Shown one piece after another: positions 52,978 through 61,894 of a DNA stretch of 64,000 nt (position 1 is its first letter; every line of letters starts with the position of its first letter). The stretch covers positions 1,116,001 through 1,180,000 of the forward strand of contig NZ_CP041151.1 of assembly GCF_006494715.1 (NCBI RefSeq), in the 5' to 3' direction. Both the position numbers and the translations under genes were made by a program. This DNA is from Shewanella sp. SNU WT4 (GTDB lineage Bacteria > Pseudomonadota > Gammaproteobacteria > Enterobacterales > Shewanellaceae). The notes under the pieces are model-generated. The model did no database searches and was not told where the DNA came from. It saw only the letters and a program-made list of their open reading frames with translations.

Positions 52978-55281
52978 TTAATTTCGCAGGTAAAGGGGTT
53001 TACGGTAATTGAATAAACCTTCATCAAGCATATCGCTGACACCAAGTGGACCTGAGCCACCCAGACCTTTAATTACGAAGTTAAGGTAAACACCTTTTTC
53101 AAACTTTTCACGACTGTCTTCGAGCGGATTAAAGTCTTCCACATAATTGGTGGTGATGTTGTAGTGGTAGCTTAAACGCACCGCCCAGCAGCATGATTCG
53201 TATTGTAAGCCGGTAAAAGTTTCGACGGTACGCTCACGATTAAGATCGTAATACCAGTTACCCACAAAATAAATATTATCAGTTAATGGCCAAGTAGTGC
53301 GCAGGCCAGTTTGTGAAATATTTACGCGATTATTGGTATTAGTGTTCAATAAATCAGGCACATAGCGATAGTTTGCCTGAATGAGTTTGTTGGTGCCAGG
53401 CCGGAAGTCTAAGCTGAATTCCGATTTTTTGGTGCTGCCTTCTTTAGTATCAAACTGAATGGCACCACTAAAATACCACTTGTCATATAAGTGAGCATCT
53501 AATTCAGACGCCAGCACAGAAAACGATGGTGTTTCTTCTTCAAATTCAGGGTCGAGAGTAACCTTGTTGTCATCAAAATAGAAAATCTGACCAAGGCTAA
53601 ATTTTAATTGCTCTAAATTTTGATTATCAAATAAGGTCGTAGTGGCACCTATGGTGACTTGGTTAGCATTGGCAATTCTATCTACGCTGGAGTAGCGACT
53701 ATCGCGAAATAGTCCATAAAAGTCATCAGCTAAGGCTGCAGTATCGTATAAACCAATGTCAGATTGATCTTCATAACCTACGTATAAATACTGAGCCTGC
53801 GGCTCTAAGGTTTGGCGATAGTCATTGCCCAAAATACTGGTATTGCGCTCAAAGTTAATTTGGCCATGAATACGCGCCTGCGGTATGGTGCGACTCACAC
53901 TTTTCCCTAAGCCATCATCCTGGTTTAATTCCCGCTGCCAATAATTGGTTTGGTATAATTTAAGCTCAGTAGTTAACGAACCCGCTGGCACATAAATCGG
54001 CAGAGTTAATGACGGCTCCATATGTAAACGGGTCGCTTTGGCTTCACTGTCTTGATTATGCTCAAAGTTAGTTAACTCAGTGCTGAAGGCAAAATCGAGA
54101 TTATGCCAAACATCAGGCAAACGATAATTGGCACTGATTTGTGGCATGATTTTATAGGGTTCTTCGTTTTCGTTGCCTAACACTTTAATGTCTTGCACCC
54201 GAATACTGGTATCCCAGTTGCGCTGGAAATAGTTAACTTCACCAATACGGTTAAGTTGGTTATCGGTTGACTGATTAATATCTGACGGTAAGTCATTGAA
54301 ATAGTTATCATCAGACACCTCAGTGTAATTAGCTAATACTCGCCAGTTTTCATCAATGGCGCCTTGATGTTGCCAGTGATACATATAACGATTTGGATCG
54401 TCGTCCAGCAATCTATCGTCACCTAAATATCCTAGGTTGATTTGGCCTTGCTGCGCTTCACCGCCTAAATACCTAAATTCGGTTTGCAAGAATAAACCGC
54501 GATTAGTCATCGCATGGGGAGTGAAAGTTAAATCGTATTCTGGCGCTATGTTCCAGTAATAAGGCGTAGTCACTTCTAAGCCATTATTGGTGCTAGAACT
54601 TATGCTTGGAAATAACAAGCCTGATTTGCGTTTATCAGAGACTGGCACAGTCATATAAGGGATATACAGTACCGGCACGCCCAAAAGCTTCAGCTTGGCA
54701 TCCCAAATTTCACCCCACTCATCTTCGCTATCGATTTTGATTCGGTCAGCTTCCAGTAACCAAGTCAGGTTTTCTGGCGGGCAAGTCGTGAAGTTGGTTT
54801 TCTTTAATAGCAGATTATTATCTGGGGTAATTTGTAATTCTTGCGCTTCACCATGAACTTGTTGCCCATGTAACCAATAGTTAGCCCCAGATAATACCGC
54901 GGTATTTTGGCGCATTTTCGCTACTAAACTATCGGCAGTGACAGTAAATAAACTGTCTTGAAAAATTAAGTTACCGTTGGCGTTGAGCTGTTCTTGTTGC
55001 TGATGAAATACGGCTTCGTCGGCCTTGATCAGGCGATCGCCTTGGCTCACGCGCACATCGCCCTGAAAGCTCGCCATATCGCCCATGATGGCATTGGATG
55101 AGTCAGAACTGATAATGATCTTGTCATGCGTAGCATCGACATCAGGCGTCGCAATACTGCCGCTATTTGCTGCTGGCATAGGTACTGGAGGTATGATGAC
55201 GCATTGCCCTGGCGTTGGTGCATCAATAGCCATAGCAGTAAAAGGTAAAAGGCTTAATGCCACAAAATAACGAATTTGCAT
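52978..55281 (-). CDS. lptD: LPS-assembly outer-membrane protein LptD
   Basis: Places lipopolysaccharide in the outer leaflet with LptE. 767 residues: signal MQIRYFVALSLLPFTAMA, OstA/LptA-like beta-jellyroll (about 40-190), then the 26-strand barrel. The cysteines required for the long-range disulfides are present: C27, one in NFTTCPPE, and the CC pair in YESCCWAV. Ends in a strand-final Leu-Arg-Asn. Start is chosen for the signal peptide; the ribosome site is weak. Confidence 0.95.
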   Translation of the reverse strand: MQIRYFVALSLLPFTAMAIDAPTPGQCVIIPPVPMPAANSGSIATPDVDATHDKIIISSDSSNAIMGDMASFQGDVRVSQGDRLIKADEAVFHQQQEQLNANGNLIFQDSLFTVTADSLVAKMRQNTAVLSGANYWLHGQQVHGEAQELQITPDNNLLLKKTNFTTCPPENLTWLLEADRIKIDSEDEWGEIWDAKLKLLGVPVLYIPYMTVPVSDKRKSGLLFPSISSSTNNGLEVTTPYYWNIAPEYDLTFTPHAMTNRGLFLQTEFRYLGGEAQQGQINLGYLGDDRLLDDDPNRYMYHWQHQGAIDENWRVLANYTEVSDDNYFNDLPSDINQSTDNQLNRIGEVNYFQRNWDTSIRVQDIKVLGNENEEPYKIMPQISANYRLPDVWHNLDFAFSTELTNFEHNQDSEAKATRLHMEPSLTLPIYVPAGSLTTELKLYQTNYWQRELNQDDGLGKSVSRTIPQARIHGQINFERNTSILGNDYRQTLEPQAQYLYVGYEDQSDIGLYDTAALADDFYGLFRDSRYSSVDRIANANQVTIGATTTLFDNQNLEQLKFSLGQIFYFDDNKVTLDPEFEEETPSFSVLASELDAHLYDKWYFSGAIQFDTKEGSTKKSEFSLDFRPGTNKLIQANYRYVPDLLNTNTNNRVNISQTGLRTTWPLTDNIYFVGNWYYDLNRERTVETFTGLQYESCCWAVRLSYHYNITTNYVEDFNPLEDSREKFEKGVYLNFVIKGLGGSGPLGVSDMLDEGLFNYRKPLYLRN

Positions 55282-55458
55282 GTCAGATCGATTTAGTTGA
55301 ATTCTGTCATTGGACAAGTTTAGAGAGGAAAAGTTGTCCTTGGATGTTTACTTAAGCTCCAAAGGCTAAAAACTTGCACTTGGAGGCAAAACAGGCTGTT
55401 ACTCAATGTTATGCTGGCTATAATAAAGCAATTTTTCGTCAAGAGCCATGAGGTCACC

Positions 55459-56460
55459 TTGTCCGTATCTAGAAAAGAGAAACTATTGCAATGGTTAGCA
55501 GGTTATTTTGCTGAGCCTGTCACGGTTACCTTGATTTCAGGTGATGCGAGTTTTCGCCAGTATTACCGCCTTAGCCACCAACAACGCTCCTTTATTGTGA
55601 TGGATACTCCTGTTGCTCTGATTGCAACTGAGCCATTTGCCTTAGTGGCAGCCGCTTATCAGGCGCAAGGCATTAAGGTGCCTGCTATCTTGGCGATAGA
55701 GCCAGCACTGGGTTTTATGCTGCTTGAGGATTTAGGTGATATCAGTCTGTTATCTTGTTTGACAGATGCCAATGTCGAGTCATGGTATCAGGAGGCTTTA
55801 GCTTTACTTCCTGACATTGCTAACGTTAAGCGCACTGCGGCTGGCGATTTACCGCAATTTGACGCGGCATTTGTGCACCGTGAGCTCAGCATTTTTAGTG
55901 AGTGGCTGCTCAGCACCCACTTGCAATTTACCTTGAGTGAGGCGCAGCAAACAGTTTTAGCACAAGCATTTGATTGCTTAACTGTGAATGCGCTGGCGCA
56001 ACCGCAAGTAGGAATGCATAGAGACTTTCACAGCCGCAACTTAATGGTAGTGCAAGATGAGTTGTATGTGATTGATTTTCAAGATGCCGTTATTGGGCCA
56101 ATCACTTACGATGCCGTGTCGTTACTTCGCGATTGTTATGTGCGTTGGCCAGATGCCGTGGTTGATACTTTGCGTCAGCAACATTTTGAGACTTGTCAGC
56201 AGCAAGGTTTGCTGGCGGACACTATTAGTGTTGAGCAATACATTCAATGGTTTGATTTGATGGGGATTCAGCGACATTTAAAGGCTGCAGGTATCTTTGC
56301 GCGTCTTAATCATAGGGATAATAAGCCGGGTTATTTGAAAGATATTCCGCTGACCTTAACCTATGTTATTGATATCGCAAATCGTTATCCTGAGCTGCAA
56401 GCATTAGCTATGTTAGTAAAAGATGTCCATGAGTTAGTGCTGCAACAGGAGTCGTCATGA
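55459..56460 (+). CDS. amgK: Sugar kinase AmgK (MurNAc/GlcNAc anomeric kinase)
   Basis: Phosphorylates MurNAc at the anomeric position in the peptidoglycan recycling bypass. 333 residues of APH-kinase fold: GDASFRQYYRL, LMLLEDLGD-like, catalytic MHRDFHSRNLMV and IDFQDAVIGPITYD. I place the start at a TTG (55459) behind GAGG; an ATG at 55411 is in frame but has no site. Divergent from lptD, the arrangement known from Pseudomonas. Confidence 0.9.
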   Translation: MSVSRKEKLLQWLAGYFAEPVTVTLISGDASFRQYYRLSHQQRSFIVMDTPVALIATEPFALVAAAYQAQGIKVPAILAIEPALGFMLLEDLGDISLLSCLTDANVESWYQEALALLPDIANVKRTAAGDLPQFDAAFVHRELSIFSEWLLSTHLQFTLSEAQQTVLAQAFDCLTVNALAQPQVGMHRDFHSRNLMVVQDELYVIDFQDAVIGPITYDAVSLLRDCYVRWPDAVVDTLRQQHFETCQQQGLLADTISVEQYIQWFDLMGIQRHLKAAGIFARLNHRDNKPGYLKDIPLTLTYVIDIANRYPELQALAMLVKDVHELVLQQESS

Positions 56461-57134
56461 AAGCCATGATTTTAGCGGCAGGTCGCGGGGAGCGGATGCG
56501 GCCATTAACTGACGCCTTGCCCAAACCTTTATTAGAAGTGGCCGGTAAACCCTTAATAGTTCATCACATAGAAGCGTTAGCCTCGCAAGGCATTACTGAG
56601 ATTGTGATTAATTGCGCTTGGCTGGCGGATAAAATCGTGAGCTATTTAGGTGATGGCAGTCGCTTTGGCGTTAAACTCAGTTTTAGTATTGAAACCACAG
56701 CGCTAGAAACCGCAGGCGGTATCATCAATGCCCTACCTTTATTAGGGGATGAGCCTTTTGCTGTGATTAATGGCGATGTGTTATTAGGGCAATTACCGGA
56801 TTTTAACCGCGTAACCTTAGGTGATAATTGCTTAGGCCATGTGTGGTTAGTGGCAAACCCTAGCCACAATAGTCGAGGTGATTTTAGCCTGAATGCTGAG
56901 GGTTTGGTCTATCAAGCGCTTGATGATGAGCCAACCATGACATTTAGCGGCATGGCCGTGTATCATCCGGCTTTATTTGCTGATGCGCCGCCAGGCGCTT
57001 TAGCGTTAGGTCCATGGTTACGACAAGCCATGACCATGCAGCAAATTCAGGGCGAATGTTGGCCCCATTACTGGTGTGATGTGGGAACTGTCGCTCGACT
57101 TGAACAAGCCAATGCGGACTTTGGCCAACAATAA
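56457..57134 (+). CDS. murU: MurNAc-1-phosphate uridylyltransferase MurU
   Basis: 225-residue nucleotidyltransferase that makes UDP-MurNAc from the AmgK product, bypassing de novo synthesis (and so linked to fosfomycin tolerance in other species). MKAMILAAGRGERMRPLTD and LPKPLLEVAGKPLI, NGDVLL, and late CDVGT motifs. Overlaps amgK by 4 bases (ATGA). Confidence 0.93.
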   Translation: MKAMILAAGRGERMRPLTDALPKPLLEVAGKPLIVHHIEALASQGITEIVINCAWLADKIVSYLGDGSRFGVKLSFSIETTALETAGGIINALPLLGDEPFAVINGDVLLGQLPDFNRVTLGDNCLGHVWLVANPSHNSRGDFSLNAEGLVYQALDDEPTMTFSGMAVYHPALFADAPPGALALGPWLRQAMTMQQIQGECWPHYWCDVGTVARLEQANADFGQQ

Positions 57135-57152
57135 TTACTAGCGGGAAAGAGA

Positions 57153-57932
57153 ATGCAGATTTGGGGCAAGCTGTTTGGTGGAGCCATAGGCTTTATGTTC
57201 GGTAAATTTATCGGACTGGTGATTGGCTTATGGTTAGGTCATAAAGTCGATAAATATATCGCGGCGTCTAAGCAATTAACTAAGCGTGGCAGTAGCCGTC
57301 AGGCCATCTTCTTTAATACCACCTTTGCGGTCATGGGCCATGTGGCTAAGGCCTCGGGGCAGGTGACAGCCACTGACATTAAAATTGCGACTTTGCTTAT
57401 GGATCAAATGCGCATCACAGGCCAAGCGCGAGTTGATGCTCAGCAAGCATTTCGTGACGGCAAGGAAAGTGATTTTGATTTGCGCGGTAGCTTAAAAGCC
57501 TTTCGCTTAATCGCTATGGGCCGCAGTGACTTATTGCAAATGTTTATGGAAATCCAAATCCAGACGGCGTTGGCCGATGGTCAGTTGGAAGCCAAAGAGC
57601 ATGAAATTTTACTCACCATAGCGCAAGACTTAGGTTATGGGCGGATGCAGCTTGATGCCTTATTGAAACGCTGGCAAGCCGAGTTCCAATTTCATCAGCA
57701 AGGCGGAAAGCAAACCGTATCCATTGAGCAGGCTTATCAAGTGCTTGGGGTTGATGTGAATGCTGATGATCAGCACATTAAACGTTGCTATCGCAAGCTA
57801 ATGAATGAACATCATCCCGATAAATTAGTGGCTAAAGGACTGCCGCCAGAGATGATGGAACTGGCAAAGCGTAAGACCCAAGACATTCAAGCGGCTTACG
57901 ATCGGATTAAAACCGAGCGCGGCATGCGCTAA
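57153..57932 (+). CDS. djlA: Membrane-anchored DnaJ-like protein DjlA
   Basis: 259 residues: one glycine-zipper-type N-terminal membrane helix (GKLFGGAIGFMFGKFIGLV), TerB-like domain (about 55-170), C-terminal J-domain with NEHHPDKL. It stimulates DnaK at the inner membrane. AGCGGGAAAGAG precedes the ATG. Confidence 0.95.
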   Translation: MQIWGKLFGGAIGFMFGKFIGLVIGLWLGHKVDKYIAASKQLTKRGSSRQAIFFNTTFAVMGHVAKASGQVTATDIKIATLLMDQMRITGQARVDAQQAFRDGKESDFDLRGSLKAFRLIAMGRSDLLQMFMEIQIQTALADGQLEAKEHEILLTIAQDLGYGRMQLDALLKRWQAEFQFHQQGGKQTVSIEQAYQVLGVDVNADDQHIKRCYRKLMNEHHPDKLVAKGLPPEMMELAKRKTQDIQAAYDRIKTERGMR

Positions 57933-57999
57933 GGTCTGAGTTAAGGACTGAGCGTAAGACGCCAGCGGCTGACAATATCGTTATTTCAAGGAGTGAAGT

Positions 58000-58641
58000 A
58001 TGGATAAACTACATAAAGTAAATATAGCAATGTTGCTGGCGATGGTGACGGGTGCTCAGTGGCTGAGTAGCCCAGCACAAGCGCAAGACTGGTTTGTAAC
58101 CCCAAGTGGCGGCTATAGCTTTGCTGCCAGTGACTTTGATTTAGAGCTTAACAATAACACTCTTAGCTCCAGCGCTGCCATCAAGGAAGGTGAGCATTGG
58201 GGGCTAGCTGTGGGGATGAATACTCCAGAGCCTGGCAATATCTACCTATTATATTCACGTCAATCCACGGAGTTAGTTAGCCAAGGTGGCGCGAGCTCTG
58301 AGTCATTAACGCCACTGTCCATTGAATATCTGCATTTTGGTGGCACCTTATTATTCCCAAATGGTAACTTCTCGCCTTATATCACCACCAGTATTGGTTT
58401 CACTCGCCTGCGCCCTGAACACCATTTATCCAGTGAAAGCCGCTTTTCCATGGGGATTGGCGCTGGGATGCAATACCAGTTAGTGGAGCGTTTGTCTCTG
58501 GTGGTTGAAGTGCGCGCCTTTGCCACTTTTGTTGATAGTGATCAGCAATTATTTTGTGATGAAACCGGCTGCTTATGGCGCGTTCAAGCCGATATCTTTT
58601 GGCAGAGCCAAGCCAATTTAGGCTTGAGTTACCGTTTTTAA
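58000..58641 (+). CDS. Outer-membrane beta-barrel protein, OmpW/OmpA-like size
   Basis: 213 residues. Signal peptide ends SSPAQAQ; the rest is alternating beta-strand sequence (YSFAASDFDLELNN, GMNTPEPGNIYLLYSRQS, YLHFGGTLLF) and ends in ANLGLSYRF with a terminal Phe for the Bam machine. About eight strands fit. Two Cys near the end (LFCDETGCLW) can form a disulfide. Family not recognised with certainty. Confidence 0.8.
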   Translation: MDKLHKVNIAMLLAMVTGAQWLSSPAQAQDWFVTPSGGYSFAASDFDLELNNNTLSSSAAIKEGEHWGLAVGMNTPEPGNIYLLYSRQSTELVSQGGASSESLTPLSIEYLHFGGTLLFPNGNFSPYITTSIGFTRLRPEHHLSSESRFSMGIGAGMQYQLVERLSLVVEVRAFATFVDSDQQLFCDETGCLWRVQADIFWQSQANLGLSYRF

Positions 58642-58653
58642 TTGAGAAAAACA

Positions 58654-59613
58654 ATGAAGATTATTGTGCTTGATGGTTACACCTTAAATCCTGGCGATCT
58701 TAGTTGGCAAAGCTTTGCCGAGTTAGGTGAGTTAACTGTATTTGATAGAAGTGAGCCAAGTACTATTGTTAGCCGCTGCCAAGATGCTGCCGTAGTGTTT
58801 ACCAATAAAACTCGCCTGAGCGCTGAGATATTAGCGCAGCTGCCGCAGCTGCGTTATATCGGCGTATTAGCAACTGGCACAGACGTAGTTGATATCGCGG
58901 CCGCGACAGCAAGGGGCGTAGTCGTTACCAATGTGCCCAATTACGGCAGTGACGCCGTGGCGCAAATGGTGTTTGCTCATATGCTGCATTTTAGCCAGAA
59001 AGTGAGTCTTCATGATGCCGCGGTTAAAGCTGGCTACTGGCAATCTCAAGGGGATTTTTGCTTTACCTTAGCGCCGCTTATGTCGCTAAATGGTAAAACC
59101 TTAGGATTAGTTGGGTTTGGCGCCATTGCTCAACAAGTGGCAAGCATAGCTAGCGCTTTTGGCATGCAGCTATTGGTGCATACTAGGAATTGCCCTGCGC
59201 ACTTGCCTGCTGGCGCCAAATGGGTGGCGCTTAATGATTTGCTGAAGCAAGCGGATGTCGTTTCCCTGCATTGCCCGCTCACACCAGCCACAGCCAATCT
59301 TATTAATAAAGACAGCTTAGCTTTGATGAAGCATGGCAGTTTATTAATTAATACGGCCAGAGGCGGTCTTGTGAATGAAGCGGATTTAGCGGCGGCGACT
59401 AATGCAGGTAGGCTTGGTGCTGGCCTTGATGTGTTAAGCACTGAACCGCCGCAAGCAGATAATCCATTACTAAGCGCCAATAATGTCAGCATCAGCCCAC
59501 ATATCGCCTGGGCGACATTAGAAGCACGCCAGAAACTACTTGATATAGCTATTGATAATCTTCGCAATTTCCTTGAAAAGCGTCCTTGTCATCAAGTCTT
59601 TCCCGCTAAATAA
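58654..59613 (+). CDS. D-isomer 2-hydroxyacid dehydrogenase, HprA-like
   Basis: 319 residues, NAD-binding Rossmann domain (LGLVGFGAIAQQVASIAS), catalytic Arg in INTARGGLVNEADL, Glu in LSTEPPQADNP, His in SPHIAWATLEAR. Nearest to glycerate/hydroxypyruvate reductase. ATG at 58654 chosen over the TTG at 58642. Substrate is not fixed by the sequence. Confidence 0.9.
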   Translation: MKIIVLDGYTLNPGDLSWQSFAELGELTVFDRSEPSTIVSRCQDAAVVFTNKTRLSAEILAQLPQLRYIGVLATGTDVVDIAAATARGVVVTNVPNYGSDAVAQMVFAHMLHFSQKVSLHDAAVKAGYWQSQGDFCFTLAPLMSLNGKTLGLVGFGAIAQQVASIASAFGMQLLVHTRNCPAHLPAGAKWVALNDLLKQADVVSLHCPLTPATANLINKDSLALMKHGSLLINTARGGLVNEADLAAATNAGRLGAGLDVLSTEPPQADNPLLSANNVSISPHIAWATLEARQKLLDIAIDNLRNFLEKRPCHQVFPAK

Positions 59614-59725
59614 AAACAATCTATTCGCTAAGTTAATGAACCTCTATCTTTCGACTATGTTTGATAGGGGTCTGGCGGTGTTTGACCTTAACGATTAATC
59701 ACCTCTTACATTGAGGATTTACACC

Positions 59726-60424
59726 ATGTTTAAAATTCTTTGTGCAGAATTTATTGGAACTTTTTGGTTAGTGCTAGGAGGCACTGGAAGCGCTGTGTTC
59801 GCCGCAGGCTTTCCTAATGTTGGTATTGGCTTTTTAGGGGTTGCCTTAGCATTTGGTTTAACCGTAGTGACTATGGCGTATGCCATTGGTCATATCAGTG
59901 GTTGTCATTTAAACCCAGCGATTACCGTGGGCTTATGGGTTGGCGGCCGATTTGAAGCATCAAAAGTAATCCCTTACATAGTGGCGCAAGTGTTAGGCGC
60001 GATTGTGGCATCGACCGTAGTGTATCTTATCGCGAGCGGTAAGGCGGGCTACAGTTTGGCCGATGGTCTCGCGGCCAACGGTTATGGTGAGCATTCACCC
60101 GGTGGCTATGATTTATTGTCTGGCTTTATCACAGAAGCTGTCTTAACTGGCATGTTTTTAATGGTGGTTTTGGGCGCAACGCATAGATTAGCAACTCCCG
60201 CCATGGCAGGTTTAGCCATAGGTTTATGTTTAACCTTAATCCATTTAATCAGTATTCCCATCACTAACACTTCGGTGAACCCTGCTCGCAGCACAGGTCC
60301 TGCCATCATTATGGGGGATTGGGCGTTATCGCAATTATGGCTATTTTGGGTAGCGCCTATTCTTGGCGCTGTAGTTGGCGCGCTCATCTATCGCTGGTTA
60401 AGCCCTAATCATCAAAACGACTAA
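59726..60424 (+). CDS. aqpZ: Aquaporin Z
   Basis: 232-residue water channel, six helices and two half-helices with HLNPAITVG and [35 protein letters not shown] matches AqpZ. TTGAGGAT precedes the ATG at 59726. Confidence 0.95.
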   Translation: MFKILCAEFIGTFWLVLGGTGSAVFAAGFPNVGIGFLGVALAFGLTVVTMAYAIGHISGCHLNPAITVGLWVGGRFEASKVIPYIVAQVLGAIVASTVVYLIASGKAGYSLADGLAANGYGEHSPGGYDLLSGFITEAVLTGMFLMVVLGATHRLATPAMAGLAIGLCLTLIHLISIPITNTSVNPARSTGPAIIMGDWALSQLWLFWVAPILGAVVGALIYRWLSPNHQND

Positions 60425-60485
60425 GCCTGATAGAGAGTTAACCAAGATAATACGCATCTTTATTGATATGGCGTGACATGAATCC

Positions 60486-60514
60486 CCCTAAGTTCTGCTT
60501 AGGGTGATTTTTTT
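60486..60514 (+). terminator. aqpZ terminator
   Basis: CCCTAAG and CTTAGGG around TTCTG, followed by TGATTTTTTT. Confidence 0.9.
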
Positions 60515-60528
60515 ATAAAGCTTTTATT

Positions 60529-60561
60529 GCTAATGCTTGTTATTGCTAAAGCTTGTTATTG
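60529..60561. repeat. Short 16-bp tandem repeat
   Basis: GCTAATGCTTGTTATT and GCTAAAGCTTGTTATT lie in tandem with one mismatch, between the two terminators. Confidence 0.7.
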
Positions 60562-60592
60562 TTAGTGCAATAGCGATATTTGCACTGCAAAT

Positions 60593-60619
60593 AAAAGGGC
60601 TTCATTGAGAAGCCCTTTT
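60593..60619 (-). terminator. Terminator after the DUF4136 gene
   Basis: AAAAGGGCTTC and GAAGCCCTTTT form a stem with a 5-base loop; suited to both directions. Confidence 0.92.
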
Positions 60620-60641
60620 TGCTTACAAGCTAATTAAAGCA

Positions 60642-61190
60642 TTATTCAATATCATCTTCTGGTGGAAAGCGCGCCAGAATATTAGAAATCACAGCTTGGC
60701 TGGCTTTAACGTTATCTGGCACAGAATTAGTTAACACAAAGCTGTCTCTTCCGCGCCAAATCAAACGGTTACTTGGATCAAAGATATTAATTTGAATGAT
60801 TTGCTCAGTCTTATCTTTGCCTAAGGGAATGCCAACACTTGAGCCAACACTAACGCCGCTATTGCTGCCCCAGCCACCAGTCCCGAGCCCAATGGATACG
60901 CCTGAATCGCTGGTTTTGGCTTTGCTTGAAAGCTCAATGCCGACTAGAAAATCTGGCGTACGCGGATTATCAAGATAACCTTGGAGTAGTAAAGTGTTAA
61001 ACACTTGGTCTCTTACTCGGGTGGCAACTAATGGATCGATAGCGCTAGGTGGCGGTAACATACTAAAATTGTTGAGGGTGGAAAAATTGTAATTAACATC
61101 GTAATCAGTATTGGCAGGTTTAGTGCTACAGGCCGATACCAACAATAAGGCTAATACACCGATAGTGATCTGACGTATTAGAGTTGCCAT
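60642..61190 (-). CDS. DUF4136 lipoprotein
   Basis: 182 residues with lipobox VSAC (Cys21). DUF4136 pattern: DYDVNYNFSTLNNFSMLP, a glycine/serine-rich middle (GLGTGGWGSNSG), and RLIWRGRDSFVLT. Likely outer-membrane lipoprotein; function unknown. Confidence 0.88.
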   Translation of the reverse strand: MATLIRQITIGVLALLLVSACSTKPANTDYDVNYNFSTLNNFSMLPPPSAIDPLVATRVRDQVFNTLLLQGYLDNPRTPDFLVGIELSSKAKTSDSGVSIGLGTGGWGSNSGVSVGSSVGIPLGKDKTEQIIQINIFDPSNRLIWRGRDSFVLTNSVPDNVKASQAVISNILARFPPEDDIE

Positions 61191-61312
61191 AGTTACTCCT
61201 TGGTTGAATGAACGCTTGTTAGCACAAATGTGATTAAGATGTTATACCTTAACAGCGTAAAAGTAGCGAATATCTGCGGCAGTAAATTTGATAACTCATT
61301 GATAGGTATGCG

Positions 61313-61723
61313 ATGGAACAGCTGCTGTTTTTTGAATTAATCAGTCCTTGCAAAGGTATATGCACCACAGATAAAGGTGGATATTGCTTAGGTTGTTTTC
61401 GCAGCCGTGATGAGCGTTTTAATTGGCAAACCTTCAATGACAGTCAAAAACAGGAAGTATTGCGCTTGTGTCAGCAGCGCGGCGCTCGCCGCCGTTATGC
61501 CATCTTTCAAGCCCAGCGACAGCAGCAACAACTCAATACTCAAGCATTAAACCAAGCCTTTGATTTCGATATTGATGGTGCAATGGCAATAGATGTTTCT
61601 ATGAATGTGGAGCCTAATGTGAAAGTGGGTGAGGACATTAGCGCAGACGCAGACAAAGGTATAATCACAGAAGCTTCATCAGAAAGTCACAGTGCAAATA
61701 GCAATCCAAGTGCTATCAAGTGA
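61313..61723 (+). CDS. DUF1289 protein with Ser/Asn-rich tail
   Basis: 136 residues. DUF1289 zinc-finger-like core ISPCKGICTTDKGGYCLGCFRSRDE with four Cys, then a long low-complexity tail ending SESHSANSNPSAIK. The stop lies inside a 12-bp repeat array. In the +1 frame the Ser/Asn-rich sequence continues for about 27 codons to 61799, so the tail may have been cut by a frameshift. Confidence 0.8.
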   Translation: MEQLLFFELISPCKGICTTDKGGYCLGCFRSRDERFNWQTFNDSQKQEVLRLCQQRGARRRYAIFQAQRQQQQLNTQALNQAFDFDIDGAMAIDVSMNVEPNVKVGEDISADADKGIITEASSESHSANSNPSAIK

Positions 61724-61775
61724 CAGGTCAAGTAACAGCCCAAGTAACAGTTCAAGTAACAGCCTAAGCAATAGC
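61716..61775 (+). repeat. Five 12-bp imperfect tandem repeats over the stop codon
   Basis: Units TCAAGTGACAGG, TCAAGTAACAGC, CCAAGTAACAGT, TCAAGTAACAGC, CTAAGCAATAGC. The unit is a multiple of three, so copy-number change would lengthen a Ser/Asn repeat in the +1 frame without shifting it. Confidence 0.88.
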
Positions 61776-61894
61776 GCCGAGCAGACTAGCAATAAGTAAA
61801 ACCTACTGTGTCTTCGGCTACTGTGCTCAAATCCCCCAGCGCACTAATTGCAATTTAGGCATGAGTTCATACAGCTGCGCCTTAGTTCGCGCTA

